DNA of 64,000 bases from an uncultured Bacteroidales bacterium (GTDB lineage Bacteria; Bacteroidota; Bacteroidia; Bacteroidales; F082): the NCBI GenBank assembly GCA_937902805.1, contig CALEMB010000103.1:1-64000 (forward strand). Direction: 5' to 3'. A program made the translations under genes and the position numbers. The notes below the pieces were generated by a model, which worked only from the letters and a program-made list of their open reading frames with translations, was not told the DNA's origin and made no database searches. Shown in pieces: positions 59,169-64,000 of the stretch; the stretch's first letter is position 1, and the number at the start of each line of letters is the position of its first letter.

Positions 59169-61406
59169 ATGAAAACCAACAAAATAACACTAATATTCCT
59201 ATTACTGCTGGCCTTCGCTTCGGGCGCGTTTGCGCAAGGCTTTATCGAAGGCACGGTATATGAAGAAACCGAAAACGGCGAACGCACCCCGCTGCCAGGC
59301 GTGAACGTCTACTGGAAAATCGTCAACGAGGGCGTGGTGACTGATGCCAATGGACATTATAAAATCCCGCTGCACGAACGCATCGGTTGCCTCGTATTCA
59401 GCTGCATCAGCTATGAGAACGACACCGTTCACCATATGGTGGAGCCTGCGCATTACGACCACATCTTCCATTCCGTCCACATGCTCAACGAGGTGGAAAT
59501 CCATGCGCGCGAAAAGGCCTCTTTCATCAATCCCATCAAGGCGATGGCTGTGCAAGAAATTACCTCCGAAAATTTGAAACGAGCTGCCTGCTGTACCCTC
59601 GCTGGGAGTTTTGAGAACAACGCTTCTGTCGACGTGGCTTACAGTGATGCCGTCACGGGAGCCAAACAAATCCAGCTGCTCGGTTTGAGCGGCATCTATA
59701 CCCAGATGATGACCGAAATCATCCCCAATTTCCGTGGCTTGGCCTCTACTTTCGGCCTCAATTATGTGCCTGGCACTTGGATGAACGGTATTCAAGTCTC
59801 CAAGGGAACGTCCTCGGTGAGGAACGGCTTCGAGTCCATTACGGGACAAATCAACGTGGACTATAAGGAACCAATGCCCGACAAGAGCGAAAAGGTGTTC
59901 TTGAATTTGTACGCCAACTCCATGTTAATGACGGATTTCAATTTTAACGGACGTGTCAAGGTGGGAAAGAACGATGGCATCATGCTCTTCGGCCATGTGA
60001 GCCACAACCACATGAAAATGGATGGCAACAAAGACACTTTCTTAGACGACCCTATCACCACGCAATACAATGTCTTCTTGCGTTATAGTCATCCGCATGT
60101 CGGGAAGTTTGGCTGCAAATTGGGCCTTAAGGCATTGAAGGAAACCCGTCTCGGCGGACAGATGGATTTTGACCCCAAGCACCGTCTTGATGAGGGTTAC
60201 ACCCTCTATGGCATTGGCATCAACACCGAGCGTTATGAGGCTTTTGCCAAGGGTGGCTATCATTTCGATCGTAAGGACACCAGTTTAGGAACGCAGCATC
60301 AAGTGACCTACCACAAAGTGAACTCCTATTATGGCCTCACCGACTACAATGCCAACCAAATCTCTTATTATGGCAATTTGTTGTTTGACTCCTATATCGT
60401 CAACGACCATCACACCTATTCCGTGGGTGCCAGTTATACCTATGATAAATACAATGAACAGTTGAACGACAGCGCTTTCCAACGTGTTGAGCATGTGCCA
60501 GGTGCCTTTGTGGAATATAACTTCAGCGACGACCACCATTGGAATGTGATAGCTGGCTTCCGTGCCGACTACAACAGCTATTACCAGAAGATGTTGTACA
60601 CCCCTCGTCTGCATGTGCGCTTCAAGACCCATGACGAATTCGCCGTTAGAGTTTCAGCAGGAAAAGGTTACCGCTCACCCAACGTGTTGGCAGAAAACTC
60701 CACCATGATGGCTTCGGCACGCGAGATTGTCTTTGTGGATACGCCCAAGATGGAAGAGGCTTGGAACTATGGTATTAACATTACAAAGGGTTTCGACATC
60801 GGTTGGCGCGAACTAACGATTCAAGCCGACTTCTATCGCACCGACTTCGTCAACCAAATCGTCCTCGACCGCGACGCCGACGCACACCAGATTCGCATCT
60901 ACAACCTTGATGGCAGGTCGTATTCCAATAGTGCCCAAATCGAAGCCAACTGTGAAATTTTCAAAGACTTCGACCTCACCTTGGCCTTCCGCTACAACGA
61001 CGTGAAAATGACTATCAACGACACCGTGCGCGAGAAGCCTTTCGTCAACCGCTACAAAGGTTTAATCACGATGTCGTATGCCCCTGGCACTTGGCAGTTC
61101 GACCTCACGACGCAATTCAACGGCGACAGCCGCGTGCCCGACTTAAGCGGCAACGCTACCGCCGTGGCCAACGGCCAAAACATTGAACGCTCGCCGTTCT
61201 ATGTCATCATGAACGCGCAGGTTATGAAGAAATTCGGTAAATGCTGGGAGGTCTATATCGGAGGTGAGAACCTCACCAACTTCAAGCAGAAATACCCCAT
61301 CATCTCAGCCGACAATCCGACCAGCGAAGACTTCGACGCTTCGATGGTTTGGGGACCGTTGAGTGGTATCCGTGCCTATCTGGGCGTGCGGTTCCAGATC
61401 AAATAA
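59169..61406 (+). CDS. TonB-dependent outer-membrane receptor with N-terminal carboxypeptidase-like domain
   Basis: 745 residues from ATG 59169 (the frame's TTG at 59160 is less likely). Signal peptide cleaved near GAFAQ. A carboxypeptidase-regulatory-like beta-sandwich follows (GTVYEETENGERTPLPGVNVYWK, near 28-90), then the plug (VAYSDAVTGAKQIQLLGLSGIY near 155) and a long barrel ending GPLSGIRAYLGVRFQIK with the C-terminal aromatic. There is no SusC-type signature or SusD partner. The HYC/CC neighbour upstream suggests transport of a metal or metal complex. The substrate is unproven. Energy comes from TonB-ExbBD encoded elsewhere. Confidence 0.92.
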   Translation: MKTNKITLIFLLLLAFASGAFAQGFIEGTVYEETENGERTPLPGVNVYWKIVNEGVVTDANGHYKIPLHERIGCLVFSCISYENDTVHHMVEPAHYDHIFHSVHMLNEVEIHAREKASFINPIKAMAVQEITSENLKRAACCTLAGSFENNASVDVAYSDAVTGAKQIQLLGLSGIYTQMMTEIIPNFRGLASTFGLNYVPGTWMNGIQVSKGTSSVRNGFESITGQINVDYKEPMPDKSEKVFLNLYANSMLMTDFNFNGRVKVGKNDGIMLFGHVSHNHMKMDGNKDTFLDDPITTQYNVFLRYSHPHVGKFGCKLGLKALKETRLGGQMDFDPKHRLDEGYTLYGIGINTERYEAFAKGGYHFDRKDTSLGTQHQVTYHKVNSYYGLTDYNANQISYYGNLLFDSYIVNDHHTYSVGASYTYDKYNEQLNDSAFQRVEHVPGAFVEYNFSDDHHWNVIAGFRADYNSYYQKMLYTPRLHVRFKTHDEFAVRVSAGKGYRSPNVLAENSTMMASAREIVFVDTPKMEEAWNYGINITKGFDIGWRELTIQADFYRTDFVNQIVLDRDADAHQIRIYNLDGRSYSNSAQIEANCEIFKDFDLTLAFRYNDVKMTINDTVREKPFVNRYKGLITMSYAPGTWQFDLTTQFNGDSRVPDLSGNATAVANGQNIERSPFYVIMNAQVMKKFGKCWEVYIGGENLTNFKQKYPIISADNPTSEDFDASMVWGPLSGIRAYLGVRFQIK

Positions 61407-61410
61407 AGGC

Positions 61411-62361
61411 TTATTTTGCTTTTGTCAATGCTGCTGCACCGAGGATGGCCGCATCGTTATCGGGCAACTCGGAGACACGAACGTCAACACTGCCGTCGTA
61501 CACGAAGCACAGGTGCTTCTTGAATGACTCGCGAGCGGGTTTCAGCAACACTTCGCCGGCCTTCACGGGACCGCCCATCAGGAAAATGGCTTCGGGACCG
61601 CTGAAGGCCACGGCATTGGCCATGGCGATGCCCAGCCAATAGCCCGTCTTTTCAAAGACCTTGATAGCCAAGGGGTCACCGTATTTGGCGGCATCCCCCA
61701 CCATCTTGCTCGTCAGCTCCTCGGGCGGCACTTGTGAGAGGGCACCAACATAATCAGGAGCGCCTTGTATCATTTCGAGAGCGGTGCGACGGATACCTGT
61801 GGCGGAGGTGTAGGTCTCCAGGCAGCCTTTGCGACCGCAGCCGCAGGGACGGCCTTCGGGGATGAGGATGGCATGGCCGAGTTCGCCAGCACCGCCTGTC
61901 TTGCCGTGTACCAGTTTGCCGTCGACGACAATGCCGCTACCCACGCCCGTGCCAAGGGTGAACATCACGAAATGCTTCATGCCTTTGGCACCGCCGTAGA
62001 CGAGTTCACCATAGGCTGCGGCGTTGGCATCGTTGGAGACGACGACGGGCACGTCGATATGCGAGCGGAATTCCGATCCAAGGTTGACAATACCCTTGAA
62101 GTTGAGGTTGGTGGCGTTCTCGATGCAGCCCGTGTAATAGTTGCCAGCCGGTGCTGCAATGCCGATGCCGTCGATGGTGTCAACATGGTTTTCGGCCATC
62201 AAGTATTTGATTTGTTCGCAGATGTCCGCCACATAAATGGAGGCATCGAAATATTTGTTGGTAGGAAGGTTTTTCTTGGCCAGACAGCGGCCGTCGTCGC
62301 GTACCAAACCTATGTCAGTGTTGGTGCCGCCAATGTCGATTCCAATGGAATAAGTGTTCAT
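61411..62361 (-). CDS. ROK-family sugar kinase (glucokinase-like)
   Basis: 316 residues. ATP-binding DIGGTNTDIGLV near 9-20, catalytic-region VSNDANAAAYGELVYGG near 108-124 (Asp general base), GTGVGSGIVVDGKLVHGKTGGAGELGHAI near 137-165 and the zinc site CGCGRKGCLETY near 172-183 are all present, so the protein is a standard ROK kinase and no N-terminal DNA-binding domain is attached. It phosphorylates glucose or a related hexose; glucokinase is likely. It converges with the TonB receptor, with only 4 bases between the ends. Confidence 0.93.
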   Translation of the reverse strand: MNTYSIGIDIGGTNTDIGLVRDDGRCLAKKNLPTNKYFDASIYVADICEQIKYLMAENHVDTIDGIGIAAPAGNYYTGCIENATNLNFKGIVNLGSEFRSHIDVPVVVSNDANAAAYGELVYGGAKGMKHFVMFTLGTGVGSGIVVDGKLVHGKTGGAGELGHAILIPEGRPCGCGRKGCLETYTSATGIRRTALEMIQGAPDYVGALSQVPPEELTSKMVGDAAKYGDPLAIKVFEKTGYWLGIAMANAVAFSGPEAIFLMGGPVKAGEVLLKPARESFKKHLCFVYDGSVDVRVSELPDNDAAILGAAALTKAK

Positions 62362-62420
62362 AATAAAGTTGTTTTGATGGTGCTAAAATACGGTTTTTTG
62401 GTGAAAACGGGAGAAAAAAC

Positions 62421-62428
62421 TATTTTTG
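62421..62428 (+). promoter_or_regulatory. −7 box of thpR
   Basis: TATTTTTG, 19 bases before the start at 62448, in the divergent gap with the ROK gene. Confidence 0.5.
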
Positions 62429-62447
62429 CAAGACAAAAGCAGAGAAA

Positions 62448-63017
62448 ATGTACACCAAACGCACCTTTTTAGCCATCCATATCCCGACGGGAACAGAGTA
62501 TCCCGTCATGGTGGAGCGACTGAAGAAAAACCTCCAACATGAAAAATACATCAACTATTGCAGGCCGGAAAACATCCACCTGACGCTAAAATTTCTTGGC
62601 AGCACGCCCGTCGACGACATCCCTAACATTATCGAGGCGTGCCAAAAGGTGGCCAAGCGGCACCAACCCTTCACCATGGACTTCGACCGCACGGGTTTCT
62701 TTGGCAGCAACAATGTGCCTCGGGTGCTGTGGCTCGGCATGAACGACCAGCCTAAGGCCTTATTTGACCTCGAAGCCGACCTCTTAGATGCCTTCGACGA
62801 CCTGGGTTATCTCCGTGATCGCCAGAATTTTGTGCCGCATCTCACCGTCTGCCGCATCAAGTCACTGGTCGACAAGCAGTTTTTCCTGAAGATTTGCAAC
62901 GGCATCGAGCAGAAGACCTACCTCCATGCCGATGTGAAGGAATTGGTGTATTACCAAAGCATTTTGCAACCCACCGGACCGATTTATAAGCCCTTGAAGA
63001 TAATCCCCTTGGGCTGA
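62448..63017 (+). CDS. thpR: RNA 2',3'-cyclic phosphodiesterase (2'-5' RNA ligase family)
   Basis: 189 residues, full length. The two HxTx-type motifs HLTLKFLG near 45 and HLTVCRIK near 132 are intact and spaced as usual, placing it in the 2H phosphoesterase superfamily. N-terminal TKRTFLAIHIPTG also fits. Members interconvert or hydrolyse 2'-5'/2',3'-cyclic bonds in RNA; the physiological substrate is uncertain. Preceded by its own −7 box and followed by the lipoprotein operon. Confidence 0.93.
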   Translation: MYTKRTFLAIHIPTGTEYPVMVERLKKNLQHEKYINYCRPENIHLTLKFLGSTPVDDIPNIIEACQKVAKRHQPFTMDFDRTGFFGSNNVPRVLWLGMNDQPKALFDLEADLLDAFDDLGYLRDRQNFVPHLTVCRIKSLVDKQFFLKICNGIEQKTYLHADVKELVYYQSILQPTGPIYKPLKIIPLG

Positions 63018-63025
63018 TTTGGCAC

Positions 63026-63074
63026 TATATTTGTCGCAAAACGCCTGGTGGCATTAAAAAAAGCACTATTTTTG
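63026..63074 (+). promoter_or_regulatory. Two −7 boxes upstream of the lipoprotein operon
   Basis: TATATTTG at 63026-63033 and TATTTTTG at 63067-63074, 136 and 95 bases or so upstream of the start at 63162. They may be tandem promoters; the long AT-rich leader between them and the gene contains 'AATCTTGAAATCTTGAAAAT'. Confidence 0.45.
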
Positions 63075-63161
63075 CAATTTGTTTGTCTTCTATGAGTTAT
63101 TCATTAGATGAACTTTGAAATACGAAGCATCAACGCAGTTAAATCTTGAAATCTTGAAAAT

Positions 63162-63797
63162 ATGAAATCGAAAATCACAACCGTAATGATGATCCTCTTG
63201 GCCGCATTCATCACGCTGGGAGGTACCACCAGTTGCAAGAGCAAGAAAAAGCTTGCCAAGGAAGCCGCTGAGGCTGAGTATAAATCAAAAGTGGAAGAGG
63301 CAACAAGAGACTTGAACGCCATCCTTGACGACGAAACCCTTTGGACGCTTGAAGAAAAAGAGGCCCGTGTGCAGACCATTAAGGATTGGAACTTGCAAAA
63401 CGCCGAAGTCGACGATCTGATTTTCCAAGCGGAGAAGAAGCTCGCTCGTGAACGTGCCCAAAAAGAAGAGGAAGCCCGTCGTGCCGCAGAAAAACAAGAA
63501 CAAGCCGCTGCCGCTGATGTTGTACTAGGACGCAACTTCAACAGCATCGCCAATGCTGGTAGCGTCAGCCAAGCCAACCGCGTCATCAACGAGACCTTGG
63601 ATATGTTTGAGTCGCCCAACGTTCCCGTGCTTATCATCATCAAGCAGAACGCTGGCTTCAACGACTACGACCGCCCGACGACCATTGAAAATTACCTCAA
63701 CTACATAAAGGACCAAAAGAAGGCCACCGAGAAGATTAGCGACATCAAGTATAACAACAACGGAAAGATTAACGAACTTGAATTGATAAAGAAATGA
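63162..63797 (+). CDS. Lipoprotein with a charged helical region, unknown function
   Basis: 211 residues. Signal with lipobox TTSC at about residue 25, followed by KSKKKLAKEAAEAEY. Residues ~30-120 are strongly charged alpha-helix (KVEEATRDLNAILDDET, RERAQKEEEARRAAEKQEQ), the rest mixed; ends IKYNNNGKINELELIKK. The region VSQANRVINETLDMFESPNVPVLIIIK is about residues 145-170, and the next gene shares the SEANRVIDRAE-like segment, hinting at a related fold. No family recognised. It overlaps the next gene by 4 bases. Confidence 0.75.
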   Translation: MKSKITTVMMILLAAFITLGGTTSCKSKKKLAKEAAEAEYKSKVEEATRDLNAILDDETLWTLEEKEARVQTIKDWNLQNAEVDDLIFQAEKKLARERAQKEEEARRAAEKQEQAAAADVVLGRNFNSIANAGSVSQANRVINETLDMFESPNVPVLIIIKQNAGFNDYDRPTTIENYLNYIKDQKKATEKISDIKYNNNGKINELELIKK

Positions 63798-64000
63798 AAA
63801 AGATCATAGCCACATTAGTGATAGCCTTGTACGTTGTGGGTAGTGCCATGGCACAGGACGAACTGAGTTTCGAACGCAAACAAGCCATCGACAGTCTCGC
63901 CTTGGAGAAGGTGAGAGACTTGAGCAAGTACGTTAAGATCGTCGGTTCCAAGGAGACCTCGTTCAGCGAAGCCAACCGCGTCATCGACCGTGCTGAAGAG
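63794..64000 (+). CDS. Secreted protein, cut by the window edge, related to the preceding lipoprotein
   Basis: Only the first 69 codons are present. ATG 63794 overlaps the previous stop (ATGA). A signal peptide MKKIIATLVIALYVVGSAMAQ region is followed by DELSFERKQAIDSLALEKVRDLSKYVKIVGSKE and SEANRVIDRAEE, which resembles the SQANRVINETLD segment of the preceding protein, so the pair may be duplicated. Function unknown. Confidence 0.75.
   Translation, partial: MKKIIATLVIALYVVGSAMAQDELSFERKQAIDSLALEKVRDLSKYVKIVGSKETSFSEANRVIDRAEE

Overview
The window is a chromosomal segment of a Bacteroidales-type Bacteroidota. The evidence is: −7 promoter boxes of the TAnnTTTG form upstream of many genes, two proteins with a C-terminal type IX secretion (T9SS) sorting domain, DUF3244 and DUF4292 proteins, a HYC/CC-type protein next to a TonB-dependent receptor, a second EF-G-like factor, and a BlaI/M56-peptidase pair with TonB domains. 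I cannot assign a genus. Most genes are ordinary chromosomal ones; the region before 14.9 kb is accessory in character.

Region 1 (1-14.9 kb, minus strand). A partial AAA ATPase gene sits behind two identical palindromes. Next comes one co-directional block of about 14 kb, read from 14826 down to 935: a DUF3244 protein, a lipoprotein, a T9SS-sorted secreted protein, a YadA-head-like fibre protein, a small protein combining a YD motif with a T9SS domain, and a 2171-residue SpvB/FG-GAP/Rhs protein. The Rhs gene is followed by a small membrane protein, then by a displaced second Rhs 3' end (orphan tip) and three more paralogues of the small membrane protein. I read this as a polymorphic Rhs toxin-immunity locus with tip replacement. 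Both tips end in related hydrophobic segments and all four candidate immunity proteins are multi-pass membrane proteins, so a membrane-acting toxin is the simplest hypothesis.

Region 2 (15-45.4 kb, mostly minus). TPR-HTH lipoprotein, EF-G2-like factor, PfkB kinase, tRNA-Asn, a surface-polysaccharide block (GNAT-like protein, GT2, manC, CapD/WbpM-type dehydratase), a fucose block (mutarotase, FucP, and an unusual nucleotidyltransferase-GHMP kinase fusion), a tightly overlapping envelope run (SprT-like, small lipoprotein, EnvC-like, DUF4292, PagL-like, TPR, dUTPase, flippase), an NtrY-like histidine kinase, a methyltransferase, mnmG bracketed by parS-like 16-mers, ybeY, and a large DUF4175-type protein behind tRNA-Thr.

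Region 3 (45.4-64 kb, mostly plus). An 11-bp-period minisatellite, BlaI plus M56/TonB sensor, nitroreductase, LolA-like protein, DAACS symporter, glutathione peroxidase, iron alcohol dehydrogenase, a second nitroreductase, a large MMPL transporter with an inverted repeat over its promoter, cytidylate-kinase-like protein, GNAT, HYC/CC protein plus TonB receptor, ROK kinase, ThpR and a lipoprotein operon running off the end.

A second theme is short dispersed repeats that have entered coding sequence: a heptamer array in manC, a 90-bp palindrome translated as 30 extra residues ahead of a signal peptide, a palindrome in the DUF4175 gene, and an inverted repeat forming the tail of ybeY.
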